Of a stretch of DNA of 64,000 bases, positions 9,874 through 21,415 are shown piece by piece. The notes beneath the pieces were generated by a model, which was not told where the DNA came from, did not search any database, and saw nothing but the letters and a program-made list of their open reading frames with translations. How positions within the stretch are numbered: position 1 is the stretch's first letter; each line of letters begins with the position of its first letter. Both the position numbers and the translations under genes were made by a program. The stretch is from Amphibalanus amphitrite. Its lineage: Eukaryota; Arthropoda; Thecostraca; Balanomorpha; Balanidae. The stretch is from the NCBI RefSeq assembly GCF_019059575.1, contig NW_024881537.1, forward strand, positions 866,501 to 930,500, given 5' to 3'.

Positions 9874-10986
9874 ACACTAAACAGACAACATCCACCGCGG
9901 CACTACCAGTATCACCACCAGCAGTGGTAGACACTAAAGAGACAACATCCACCGCGGCACTACCAGTATCACCACCAGCAGTGGTAGACACGCCCATATG
10001 CGCTTCTCCACATCACATCACCAATCAACCGACTTTTCTGTGTTAAAGCGTCCATCTCTAGAAGAGATATGAATATGAAGCAATGCTTTTCACCGCTATA
10101 TCACTGCCATGTTACTGTGTTGTACTCAGAAATTGAATGATGATGTGTTCATAAATCGCAACTACATATTGTTGTTCGTCGCTATGCGTCTTGCACATGA
10201 AGTTTGGCGAGTTGGGTGTACCATTTGCTATGCTGTCATAAGTTGTCGTCTGTGGATACTTTTTTATGTCCCTCGTAATTGTGTAATACATGACGGGTAA
10301 TTGAAAAGCCAGAATGCCATGTGTTTTGAGTTTGCTTACTATGTCGGGGCACGTTCTTCATTTACTCATATGATTGAATTTCATGGCTAACCACTCATAA
10401 TTTTCTATTCGGTGCTAACGTTTGCCCGTAACATGAAGAGTTGTCGAGCTAGAAATTATTTCCGCAAGTCGTCCATGAAATTTGGAAAATATACATCTTT
10501 TTCGCTTGGCTGTTTTTTCGCCCTCTTTCAACATACGCTGTCAATATAAAGTGTCTGTGTTCTTTAGTTTTAGAGTTATAATTTTGTTGTCAGGCCATTT
10601 TTTTTTTACCAAAATGGCAAAGTTTGTTTCATGCGTTTGTCCCCGGTCTTCGCTCGTCTTTTGCCTCCGGTTCGGTCGGTTATCTAGCCTTGGGTCTTGG
10701 TAACTATTGGCACCATTAGGATTTTTTAAGCTTCATATATGCCACACATCATTTGTGCAGATTGCCGATCTAATTCGTTAGCATTTTAATCTTGGTAGGT
10801 ACGTTTTATTAACTAAAAAAAAAAAATGGATAAAAAACAATTCTATTTTAATGCCTTCACAAATGCGAACCACGGAATCATTTATTCAAGATAACATCCT
10901 TTATTTATCTAGATTTGCGGATGAATTCAAAATGGCTGCCTACATGGCACTGTGACCTTGTGACCTTGGGCTTTGCATTACCTATG
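9385..10986 (+). repeat. Tandem duplication, copy 2 (1602 bp)
   Basis: The 58-bp length difference from copy 1 is exactly one 57-bp unit less, two fewer T in a T-run and one more A in an A-run. Very few substitutions are seen (e.g. near 9453, 10075 and 10537), so the duplication is recent. It ends at a third CTATTATT (10987-10994), which overlaps the target duplication of the following hAT element. Confidence 0.92.
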
Positions 10987-11165
10987 CTATTATTTGGGCA
11001 TTAGCGTCGCCACGGGGGGGGGGGGGGCAAGCGGGGCAGCTTGCCCCCCCAACCTCGGACCGGGCACCCCCTGAGATCGATACAGATCCGATGAGATTTG
11101 GGAGTCGGGAAAAAATGGGGGTACCTTTCTGAGAATGCCTGTGATGTGAGGTCAGACTCGGTTAA

Positions 11166-12164
11166 CCCTATTCCTGGCGGGCTCCGCCGGGACAAGAAAC
11201 TGGCGGGGGGGGGCCGATTCGGCCCCCCCCCCTGAGATCTCGAGAACGAAGCAAGATAGCGACAAGCGGTAAACGGCATCGGATACGCACGGCCAGGATC
11301 TACAATTTTTACAAAGGTCATTTTCAGGTCAGGTCAAAGATGACGTCACAGGGGTCGAAAAAGTCAAAATGGCGGCACTAGATATGGAGAGAGTTTTTCT
11401 CGAATAACTTTCGAATTAGTCAAGATAGGAACAAACTAAGGGCATCATCGTGATCCTCTCGTCAATCCGCATCGAATGATATATATTTTGACCTCGAAAG
11501 GTCAAGGTCAAAGGTTGACCTCAGGTCACGTGACCTCGAGGTCATCATGTATATCATTCGATGCGTCTTGACGAGCTGAACACAATGAGACCATCCACGC
11601 GTCTGTATCTTGTTCCTGTACGCAGTTATTGGCCAAAAACCTTTGGTGACCTTTGATGACGTCACATGACCTCACAGCTGCCCAACAGCAAAACAGACCT
11701 CAAGGTAGTGAAGGTTGATCGTATATGAAGTCATGTATGGTATATGGGGCCATTCCGACCCGTTTTAGTGGTAAAAACAGGGAGTTGATTTTTCCCCCAT
11801 TGACTTATAATGGGGAGGTCGCGAAATTGACCTGACCTTAGGTCACTGATATCAAAATTCCGAGATATACAAATTGCACATACTGGTACCCTAACTAAAC
11901 CCTGAAGAGAAGAAATTGATCGGTCAAAAACTCTAGCTCTGGCGTGATTGCAAACTTTTCTGAGGTAGCGTCACCAAACCGCCTCTGGTGACCTGACCTG
12001 AGGTCAGATCAACTCAAAAATTTCAGACATGTTGCGTAGAAGCCTTTTAGGAAAAGTCAGAAAATTTGAGCTTCCTAGCTCAACGCGTTTGGGAGATATA
12101 ACCAAAAAACCTCAGGGGGGGGGGCTCCTGAGGCCCCCCCCCCCCCCCCCCGCCAGGAATAGGG
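11166..12164 (+). mobile_element. TTAA superfamily, family E copy E1 (999 bp)
   Basis: TTAA lies at 11162-11165 and 12165-12168. Left long end CCCTATTCCTGGCGGG, with a second CTGGCGGGG about 30 bp in, then G-run, CCGATTCGG, C-run; right end CGCCAGGAATAGGG. The interior is about 95% like E2 and E3 for its first 700 bp, but the ends are different: this is the family E core with other terminal sequences. It contains the TCGAATGATAT/ATATCATTCGA pair, AGGTCA arrays and TGACGTCA. Confidence 0.85.
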
Positions 12165-12429
12165 TTAAAGGGTGCAGTTCAGGCCAGAGTCGGAGTCGCA
12201 GTCGCCAAAATCTTCACGACGCCGATTCCAGACTCGGAAATGTCAATACTGTGATTCATTCCATGTTCCCAGTTGGTTCTTTATTACATTTTATAGCCGA
12301 TTTTCATAAAAGTTTTGAAGTGCTGACACAAAATTTCCGTTCAAAGTGTGACACTAAATCTTCGGGCCTTCTTAACTCTCGTCAAATGTCTGCGACAGAC
12401 TCAAGTACCGTTCAAGTGCCACAGGGCTC

Positions 12430-12990
12430 ATGAGCTTGCTTTTCACACAGGCTCCGAAGGAGCTCCACTGAGCTCTAAGAAGCCTTCAGAGGGCCCAAAC
12501 CGGCCTCTGAGAGTCCCACTGGAGTGTCCATATTCTCTGAGGGCCCATACAGGGATCTTTGAGGACCTTACACATGCGTAGACCTCTGAAGGGCCACACG
12601 GATCTTTGAGAATACTTTCGAAAATTTCTGAGAACCTTAGGCCTCTGATAGGTCAGCCGAGCTTTTGAGGCGACAGATTTTGCACAACTCACGTGTGCCT
12701 CTGAGGGTCCCAGCACATGTTTCTTATGTCCCTATGTAGGGTCCTTAGGGATTCGACACCGACCTCCAGGGTTCACACTGCTATCTGAGGGCTCCCGGCT
12801 CACCCTGGGCCTGGTCTCTTAGCGCCCGCCGCCCACACTGGCTTCTGAGGTCCCCACCTTGGGCTCGGAAAGCCCTAAAGCACCACGTACACGTAACTAT
12901 TTGGGGTGACCAATGCCGATCTTCAGGATCCTAAGCAGGCTTCTGAGAGCCCACACTGACCCTGAGTGGCCTAAAATGGCCCGGAAGTCC
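12430..12990 (+). repeat. Degenerate GC-rich minisatellite (CTGAGGGCCCAC-type)
   Basis: Repeated words CTCTGAGGGCCCA/CTCTGAGAGTCCCA occur at roughly 30-60 bp intervals. It strongly resembles the array in the hAT element at 34376-36404 and the fragment at 23700-23890, though the elements' termini differ. Confidence 0.65.
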
Positions 12991-13636
12991 CAAGCCGCTA
13001 AAAGGGATCCCTTGCCGCTATGCCGTGCGAAATTTTGGTTCCGTTATCTTTTCTTCGCATTTGCAGCGCTTCCCTACATACGAAAAACGAGAAACTTTTT
13101 GTTCACACTCCCGTGTGAACAAAATACCTCCTCTCACTGAAGCAAAGATGAATTAGGTATTTCCGATGCACACTTCCGACATTCAATCTCCGCCGAAAGC
13201 CCAACTTAGCCATCGGCGGCTGGGATGAGCCCTATGCATTTCACGTAGAACCTCTGCGACTGCATGCATGCGTGAATGAAGGTTTCAGTAAGGTGATTCT
13301 ATTACTGAGCGTTTTTAACCTTTTTTGGGGTGATGATCATGAGCGACGAGCGTCTGATCGGGGGCTCTCTAGAGTGCGTCGGCAATCGCAGCCATTGTGA
13401 TTCTACCGGCCGTGTTTTTGTCCAAAAATGTCAAAATTTTGAATTTTCTGTAAAAAATGATCATGTCATAGCAAGAAGGAAAACCTTGTCACCATCGTAT
13501 TCCTCGCACCATTACGCGTCGAATGATATGTAAAATGAATGAGTAACGACTGGAGAAAGGCAAGATTTAACACAAAAGTTGATTTTGCCCCCCCCCCCCC
13601 CAACCGAAAATCTCTGGCGACGCCTATGTATTTGGG

Positions 13637-14560
13637 TATAGTTATTGGTACATGGGATAGTCTCTTCTCAGAGCATTCAAATTTTTATTAGGCTGCGAAT
13701 TAATAGCTTCGTAAGTATCGATTTTCTGCATTGATGCTGGTAAAAAAAGAATTAGTGCGCCGAAAATGTCTACTTATGCGCATAACTTGCTTTACTTTAC
13801 CACTGCTTCATATAACTTCTATCAATATTTTCTATGTTGCTGATAATTATTTCAGATTGGCTATCACAATTAGCTTGCAAGGTTTAGTTCTTTTCACTGA
13901 TGCTGATAATTTGTAGTAGGTATAGTGCTCAGCAGACTTGTGCCACGGTTCCGAAATAATCCAAGATTCACAAAGTCCAAGTTCTTGGATCTTGATGGAT
14001 CTTAGACCAAGATACCTATAAGAAACAGGTAGATCCGATGTTTGAAAGTAAACAAAAAGTAAAGCCCCAGTCACAAATTTGACGCACCTGTGACATTTCC
14101 TGACACCCACGTGACTATTGTATTAACTTTTGTGTTATGTGATGTTTTGACCTTATTTAAAGTACTGAAAGCTCAAAATGTATGATTAATGTTGTTTAAA
14201 GCAGCATATTAATAATTATGTTTGTAAATTATCGATAAGCTGCTTATAGCAGGTCACGTGATTGCTACCAGATTATGTGCTCAGAAAGCATCTTTTCAAC
14301 TTCGATTTTGAACAATTTTTACCTCCTTTGAGGCCAAATGATGGACGGTTTGAGGCACACGATGAAATGCTGAATCTATTGATGCCAAAATTTGTTCGTT
14401 TTTTGCATTTTTAGACTAGTATATCCTGGCTCAAACTTTGACCAGTTTGTGTGTAAACCCTATGGTGAAGGGAAAACTTCACGCCCAGCAGACGTCTTTA
14501 CAGTGCTACCAAATCGTGTTTGGTGGGGGTCGTCTTAGACCTTGTGCTGTAATTTTTGTC
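13637..14560. other. Single-copy AT-rich spacer
   Basis: No exon, RNA gene or repeat boundary that I can support. It follows directly from the gene's 3' flank once the hAT element is removed. Confidence 0.4.
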
Positions 14561-14765
14561 GCGAGGCTTTGGAAACCCAGGGTCCTAAAATTATCATAAG
14601 CCACAAGACCTTGGAAAATGGAAACTCAGGACCTCAAAATTTCCATAGGTAAGCTGGGAGACCTTGGAAACCCAGGACCTCAAAATATTCACGAGCCGGG
14701 AGACCTTTGGAACCCAGGAAATCAAAATTTTCATAAGCTGCGAGACCTTGGGGACCTTGGATATT
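14561..14765 (+). repeat. About 47-bp minisatellite, four units
   Basis: Units carry GGAAACCCAGGACCTCAAAA followed by TTCATAAGC and GAGACCTT. Degenerate continuation (GGACCTTGAGGATCCAGG) lies at about 16715, beyond the inserted element at 14766-16692, so the insertion split the array. Confidence 0.7.
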
Positions 14766-16692
14766 AGGGGAAGTTGGGGGAACGCCGAAGACTTTTTTTC
14801 TGACGCCCGTAGCACGCAAGGTAGACAACATACGCTATTCTTGTTGGCGTCATTCGAGAGGCCAGTCTTTTGCCTTTCAAACATACCAGGCGCATTTGAT
14901 GAATTCGCATACCGTTAAGCGCACAAACTAAAAATATCAAAGAAGTGACTTTTTCGGCGTTGCCCCGGACTGCGGGGAAAGCCGAAAATGGGAGAAATGA
15001 TCTACGGGGAATGCCGACATTGATGTTTTGCCATTTTATCTCAAACTTTATCCAGAATTCATCAAAGCTGACACACGTTTCAAGAGCTTGAGGACGCGGT
15101 GCACACTGGAAGTTTTAATTGTGTGATATAATAAGAAAATGCCTTATCCCTCGCCGGCCGAGGGGGGGGGGGCGGGTGCCGCCCCCCCCATAGGGTTTTT
15201 TCGCGATAGCTCCGAACACGCTGGCGATAGAGAGCTGAAACTTGGCATACCTGACCTTTGATCCAAGCCGGATCTTTTGACACCAACCGCATTTTTGGGT
15301 CAGGTCAGGTCACTGACCTATGACGTCATAAGTGAACCTCTGCACGGTCTTCAGATGTCGCAACTTCGCAACGCCCTCACTGCCAGAGGAGATGTCACAG
15401 GGAAATGAAACTTGCAGAATCTAGTATCCATTATGAGTCCCACAACTTGTATATCTCGGATTTTTCCTAAAGGTCATATGAAGTCAGGTCATTTTCGTGA
15501 CCTCACCATTATAAGTCAATGGGGAAAAATGAAAACTGCTATTCTGGCGCCGGGAACGATCTCCAACTATCTCAAGCACACAGAATCGTGATTTGATGCA
15601 CTCCTTGCAAGGTTAGATGCGTCACTTTTGCAATGTTGACCTTGCGTGACGTCATTTATGACGTCATCAAGGTCATATTAGTTTTTCGTCAATAACTCTT
15701 GATCAAATTGAGCTAGCGAGTCGGGAAAGCCACCAATGGACTCAGGAAGACCTGCCGAATCGAATGATATGCGACATGACCTCTTTCGACCAACTTCGTG
15801 ACCTGGGGGTGCTGACCTGACCTTGACCTGAGGTCAACACCCAAAGTTGACCTGACCCGGACAAAAAGTATATCATTCGACGCGCCTGAGCGAGACGAAC
15901 ACGATGCTGCCAAAATCGGCGCTCTGCGGCCGTTTTTTGCGAAGTTATTCACCAAAAACTGAACCGTACCTCGGGGCACTTGACCTGACCTCAGAGGTCA
16001 CCGGTTGACCTAGGACCTTAAAATCGGGTACCAATCTCTGCGTCTCGTAACGGCGCACACGCTCGTTTTTTCCGCGACGCGCTAGCTCCACCAGGGGCGA
16101 AACGGCGAGGGGGGGGTCGTACCCGCCCCCCCCCCCTCGGCCGGCGCGTATGTAGAAAACCAATAGGTCCGGCGAGGGATAAATCATTCCTTATAGGTAA
16201 CAGGCCGTTGTGTCGGTTGGAAGTGTAATTTGTGTGACTAAAAATACGCGTTGCTATTCTACAGCAGTAAAGTCCACGTAGCGTGCTTTTAACACGTGCG
16301 TAATCGCACGTTTTCGGCATTACCCCAGCCAGCCATACTTTCATTTGCAGGCCCATAACTTTTCAACGTGCTGTATAAATTTCAAATAGGCAGCACACTT
16401 ATGCAAAGACATGCTAAAGATTACTTGACCGAATTGGCCAGACAAACGGTAGCATAATGAGTAAAAAATGCAGCTTCAAAGGCGCATGCAGTACAAGGGA
16501 AACGTACCTTGAAAACGCTCTTGGCGCCCTCACAGTCGAAGTATTCCGAATGACGACTCGTAACAAACATGCGATAATTGTAGTCACTTAAGCTTCAGAG
16601 CATCACTGACAGGTGGCATCCATGTCTTACGGTTTTCTAAGTATCTCGAATTTCGGCTTTGCCCCAACTCCGGCATTGCCCCAACTTCCCCT
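14766..16692. mobile_element. Long-TIR element with GGGGAAGTTGGGG ends, containing a nested family N element
   Basis: The left end AGGGGAAGTTGGGGGAACGC and the reverse complement of the right end AGGGGAAGTTGGGGCAATGC match at 17 of 20 positions. TTGCCCC/GGGGCAA words and CGGCATTGCCCC recur subterminally. Target duplication is unclear (possibly TA). The interior is interrupted by 15148-16178. No ORF of note. Confidence 0.6.
15148..16178 (-). mobile_element. TTAA-superfamily-like family N copy (1031 bp) flanked by TTAT/ATAA
   Basis: Left short end CCCTCGCCGGCCGAGGG plus G-run; right long end carries CTCGGCCGGCG and then GGTCCGGCGAGGG. The flanks are TTAT (15144-15147) and ATAA (16179-16182), not TTAA, so the target duplication is either TA with one more base in the terminal repeat or a decayed TTAA. 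The interior has TCGAATGATAT, ATATCATTCGACGCG, TGACGTCA and TGACCT clusters, as in family A. Confidence 0.78.
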
Positions 16693-16862
16693 ATAAATTA
16701 GATTTGTCGTGCAGGACCTTGAGGATCCAGGTTCTTGATTTTTGGTCATGGCACGAGTCTGCTTGAGACACCATTGGCGCTTCCCTTCTTTTAAGCAGCA
16801 AAGGGGTCAAAGGGAAAGCAAAGTTATCATAGATGTCATATAAATTCCTCTCCCACTAATTG

Positions 16863-18260
16863 AGCTTCACGGGAGACTTTTCAAGCTATTCTGAACCACC
16901 GGCTGTAACCGTAGCTGCAGTTGACGCTAACTTCACGGACATGACTGGTTCGCCTCTTATCCCGCGCGGGGCTGGGGGGGGGGGTAAATTTTACCCCCCC
17001 CTCGCGAATTTTTGCGATATCTCAAAAACGGCGGCGCGCAGCGCCGCCAAACTTTCAGTACCTTTTCTTACATCAATTTCACACGTTCCCTGAAAATTTG
17101 AGCGAAATCCGTCGGAAAATTTTTGAGAAATTGACGTTTTAGTGACGTCATGTTCGCCATTTTCGCCTCAAAAACGGCAAAAGTTCAAACGCCGCTAACA
17201 TCTTCATTTTTAAAGGAATCAAGACGTAACAAAAAAGGTTATACGTAATTTTACTTTGTCTATCAAATGGCTATCTCGGTTTTTTGAAAATTTTGGATTT
17301 TGGCCTAAATTTTTTCAAAAAACTGACTTTTTTGGGAAAATCATTATAAAATCCAAAATTTTGAGTCTATCGAAAAAACCGGAATATATGTCAGAGAAGT
17401 GGTCTATGTGCACCTACATACCAAATTTTAGAAGAATCGGTTCAAAAATGTGGGAGTTATTCAAAATTTTATGACGTCACGACACACAAAATTTTTGAAA
17501 AATGACTTTTTTGGAAGTTCTAGACCTCGTACGGAAACAAAAATAGCACCATTCGATTCGCCGTGAAAAACTGCATCAGATAGACACCTTTTTAGGCCTT
17601 AACAACCAACTTCAAAATTTGACCTCACTTGACCTGACCTTGACCTGACCTCGACCTGAAATTCATCCAGAGGTGGTCCATATCACTTATTGAGTGTGCC
17701 TATTGAATTCTATGAGTAAAATGACCCATAAAACATGTGTCGCACATGCCCTTTTCTATATTTTGTTTTTTGGTGACCTGACCTGACCTGACCTGACCTT
17801 GACCTTGACCTCTGAATGATATTGTATGCAACGAATATTGTCTTGGTAGCCTAAGAACACGTTTTGGGCGATCAGTCTCAGTCCATGACTCCATTCTTCG
17901 GCAACTACGGTGCAAGGCCGATACTGTAGAAACTTGCAATTTGTACCCTTGACCTGACCTTGACCTTGACCTCAAACTTTAAATTAAGTACATGATTCTA
18001 GTAGTTCGTGATGAGAGCTTTCGATTGGCGTTTGAATTTTCCAAATCGGACCATTAGTTCGGGAGATAACAGGGGGGGGGGGTAAAATTTACCCCCCCCC
18101 CCCCAGCCCCGCGCGTTCGGCTGGAGACCCCAGCCCCGCGCGGGTTATCTCTCCGGTCACATCCAGTTCGTGTGCAACTCTGTGCGTATGTATCACATCC
18201 CTCTCCGGTGAAAGTGTTCGCTGTTCACTGCTCCCTTCTGCGTAGCGGTCAACCGACCAA
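16863..18260 (+). pseudogene. Possible coding exon split by a family C transposon
   Basis: From about 16863 (after a pyrimidine-rich ACTAATTGAG acceptor-like sequence) a frame reads FTGDFSSYSEPPAVTVAAVD and continues with an NFT sequon up to the TTAT target at 16957-16960. Resuming after the second TTAT (18149), the same frame stays open for about 35 more codons before TAG. No family is recognised and no upstream or downstream exon is identified, so this is tentative; the open frame could be chance. Confidence 0.28.
16961..18144 (-). mobile_element. Family C copy C1 (1184 bp), 4-bp duplication TTAT
   Basis: Ends CCCGCGCGGGGCTGGGG and CCCCAGCCCCGCGCGGG, with a repeated CAGCCCCGCGCG inside the right (long) end. 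G-run/TAAATTTTA/C-run hairpins lie at both ends. TTAT lies at 16957-16960 and 18145-18148. The interior has a (GACCT)n cluster at about 17776-17813, TGACGTCA, and ACATGTTTTATGG on the minus strand. It is near-identical to C2 (51315-52485) in opposite orientation. Confidence 0.85.
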
Positions 18261-18393
18261 GAACACCAGCGCCTCCGCGGGCAAAGAGAGAAGCAATACT
18301 TTGGAGCCTCGTCTATAGATGATGCCATTTTTGGGAGGCATGCTACGGCTCTCAGCAGCGATCGGCATGGGGCTGCAGGGATTACGTGACAAA

Positions 18394-18552
18394 AGATTGT
18401 AAGACAAAAGATCGTATGAAAATGATCGTAAGATAAAAATTGTACGACAATAGATCGTAAGCAAAAGAGCGTAAAGCAATAGATCGTATGACAAGATCGT
18501 AGGAAAATGATCGTAAGATGAAGATCGTGTGTCGCAAAAAAATTGTACGACA
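18394..18552 (+). repeat. GATCGTA degenerate tandem repeat block
   Basis: About ten GATCGTA(A/T)G words at 13-17 bp spacing. It is virtually identical to 44520-44668, and in both places it abuts the long end of a family A element. A related stretch lies on the other side of this same element (20452-20520). Confidence 0.8.
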
Positions 18553-18555
18553 TAA

Positions 18556-20449
18556 CCCTCACCCTGGCAGGGCATTTTTCATAACACGGCCTGGCAGGGG
18601 GGGGGGGTCGATGCGACCCCTCCCCCTCGCGATTGGCTCCTATGGCACCTAGAAACACCAAATTTGGAAGGCAAGTGGGCCCCCTAGAGTTCTCGCCCCC
18701 CTGCAAATTTGGTTGCTCTAGGTCAATATTTAGGGGGGTTTTGGGGGGGGTATTAATGTAAAAATTTCGCTAAAAACAGTTCAAAAGTTTTTCGCTTATG
18801 ACTTTTGATCTAATTAAGATAGAGTAAAAAAGCACCAGTGAACTCAGCACGGCAAGGCGCGTCGAATGATATACTTTAAGCTTGCTTAACACGCGCAGTG
18901 GAAGGGGGGGGGGCGGATTTCGCCCACCCCTCCTGTTTTTCGCCAATAACTCGCGCTGCAAACATAATATTACCTAATGTGAAATTTCGGCTACCTGTCC
19001 AGAATTGAATTGCGGATCTTCTCGTGCAAGAAATAAAAAATCGGTTAACAACTTTTCTAGTAATAGCGGTGTAAAGTCAAACATCCTGCCGCCGCGGCGG
19101 CGCGGCGGCGCGGCGGCCCCGGCGCTAGCCGTTACGCGCCGCCTGAATTGTAGACTGTGCCGGGGCGTGACGGCTCCGTCTTTACATCGCGCTCCTTACC
19201 GCTGATTACATAAGATTCGCGTCAAATTCGGTGAAAGGACTGAAAAATGTACAGGCAATCATATGGTCAAAGAATTTTGAAAATCGGCCGGTAACAACTT
19301 GAGTTATGAGTGTGTAAACACAAAATTGTGATTGCCGCGTTTCCCGCGTCGGCCGATCCCGCTTCAGCCGGCGACATCTTACCCTTAGCAGGCTTCTAAC
19401 TGCCGTATTCATTGTTGGATTATCTAGAAATTCACCATACATACTCACAAATGTTTGTTCTTTCGTATAGTGAAAAAAAAAAACAGAAAATCGGCCGGTA
19501 ACTTTTTGAGTTATCGGCGTGTAAACGCAAAAAAGTCGCTAATATGGCAGATTTGACCACATTTGACCTTATTTGACCTTGAAGATATTGACCTAGGGTC
19601 ATGAAATTCACACACAACAGAGTTCCCCATGGCCCCCACCTCCCCTCCAAATTTCGTTTTTCTAGCTCCAGTGGGAGCTGAGATCTTAGGGGGGGGGCGA
19701 CATCCGCCCCCCCCCCCCCCTGCCACTGGGCGTAGTACTCGCAACCCTTCCACTGCGCGTGTTAACTGTACTTAAAGTTTTTCTTAAATTTCAAGTAAAC
19801 TTTAATTAATTAATTAAATTCAAGTTAACCAAATTGCATTATATCGCATATCATTCGATTCGGCTGACCACCAGAAACACAATGATACCAGTTTTTAAGC
19901 TCTAGCGTCATTATGTGCCAAGTTATTGGCAAAAACGTCATTTGACCTCAGTTGACCTCATTTGACCTGGCCCATGGATAAGTACACCAAACAAAGAAGC
20001 AACAAGTGACCTGCTGTTAAGTACTGTGGTTTCAAAGCACAAAAATGATAGAACGAAGCGGATATCTCCAGTATTTTCCGAATTTAGTATTTTCACATAG
20101 GCTTAACATTACGACGTAATGACCTCTAACTGACCTAAGGTCAGTGACCTAAAAAACCCGAACTATATGTTATACAAATCGGTGAACTTAGCACATCCTG
20201 AAAGTTTGAATGAAATCAGTCCAAAACTGTGAGTTGGACAGGTGCAAAAAGAAAATTGAAATTTGACCATGACCTTGTGCCGGTTTTTCTGACCTGGTGA
20301 CCTGAACCAAAGTCACCCGGACCTGAAACTTTTAGGTCATATGTAAAAAGGTTGCCCCATAGGCTGTGCTAAATTTGGCGGCGCGTTTTTACGCTATCTT
20401 CGAAAAAACCTTAGGGGGGGGGCGCATCGACCCCCTGCCAGGGCGAGGG
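18556..20449 (+). mobile_element. Family A copy A3, interrupted by family M
   Basis: The long end starts CCCTCACCCTGGCAGGG (flank ATAA, a decayed TTAA). The short end finishes CCAGGGCGAGGG followed by TTAA (20450-20453). A family M element (18890-19761) sits in the central TTAA of the TTAAGTGTACTTAA region. GATCGTA repeats flank both sides, so A3 inserted within that block. Confidence 0.82.
18890..19761 (-). mobile_element. TTAA superfamily, family M (872 bp)
   Basis: TTAA lies at 18886-18889 and 19762-19765. Perfect 16-bp terminal repeats CACGCGCAGTGGAAGG / CCTTCCACTGCGCGTG; unusually they begin CAC, not CCC. The right end repeats CCACTG (CTGCCACTGGGCG). G-run and C-run hairpins lie inside both ends. 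A CGG-rich block sits at about 19084-19145. Parts resemble the interior of 22414-23342. Confidence 0.85.
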
Positions 20450-20606
20450 TTAAGATCGTAAGCGAAGGATCGTAAAGCAAAGGATCGTATGAAAAAACTC
20501 GTAGGAAATGATGGAAGAAAAGTGAAAACCTCGGTCTTAAAAAAAAAGATATATCCGGCGCTCGGCTTCTTTCCCAGAGCCGTTCAATAATAAACATTCC
20601 CATGCG
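19833..20606 (+). repeat. Source or sister of the 774-bp duplicated block
   Basis: Matches 2671-3444. Here it is embedded in a full context (family A short half, TTAA, GATCGTA stretch), so this is probably the donor locus. Confidence 0.75.
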
Positions 20607-21415
20607 TCGATTAACCGCTGTACTTCTTTGACATGCATTTTATTTATTTTTTTTTTTTAATCAGAACTGTGGGTTATCAACCCGTGCCGGAAAGCAGTGC
20701 AGAAAAGATCACGTGCAATGTTTCCTGCACGGCTAGGACAATGCTTAAGGGATATCTCGGCGTATGGAAATATTCCAGTTGAATTAATAATTGACACGGA
20801 TTAGATATTTTTTCAAAATCACGAAGATCACAAAACCCTCGCAAGTTCAGCTTTACTTACTTACATAATGAATCAATATGATCGCCTTTTTGGTCACATT
20901 TTCCCCACACTCAAAACCGACAGAAATGCCTGAAATTTGGTAACGTTAGAACTCAAAATAGCCATGTGTTTCAATTCACGACAAACATAGGCGGCGGAAG
21001 GCGGAACGGGGAGGGCACCGGGGCACCGTGATCCGTGACCCCTTTGATTTTTACATTCTAACATTAGCCCTATCTATGGGGGTTGCGTGGAAAGAATGGG
21101 ACCAAAAGTCGGCAGTGCCCCCCGCCCCTTAATTGAAAGTGTTCGACCGCCTCTGGGGACAAACGAGGGTGGGGCGGGTCCCAGAAATGTGTGGAAGTCC
21201 GTCAGCTAGTCTGGACAAACCGACGCCAAATGTCGACCGCTCATTGGTCAATACCGTAACCACGTGGCCGCAGTCGATGCGGCAGTCGGGAGGGGTCCGG
21301 TGGGCGGGGTCCGGCGGGGGAGGGGAGGAGAGGGGAGTCGCCACCACGGAGAGGTCATCACTCGGCCTGAGGCGGTCCGCAAGTGGTGTCGGCAGCGGAG
21401 CAGGAACACATCGTC
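20607..21415. other. Upstream and 5'UTR region of the beta-tubulin exon
   Basis: No TATA box is seen near the ATG. 21270-21415 is GC-rich with purine runs (GGGGGAGGGGAGGAGAGGGG) and would include the 5'UTR. The ORFs in 21129-21552 are shadows except the in-frame run into the tubulin ATG. Confidence 0.45.

Larger units (their letters stand above)
10999..13628. mobile_element. hAT-like element with nested family E copy and a GC minisatellite
   Basis: Ends: left CATTAGCGTCGCCAC, right TGGCGACGCCTATG (14-bp terminal repeat, two mismatches). Perfect 8-bp duplications TATTTGGG lie at 10991-10998 and 13629-13636. It contains a complete TTAA element (11166-12164) and then a degenerate repeat built on CTGAGGGCCCACA (about 12430-12990). 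G-runs and C-runs lie just inside both ends. No transposase ORF. Confidence 0.82.
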
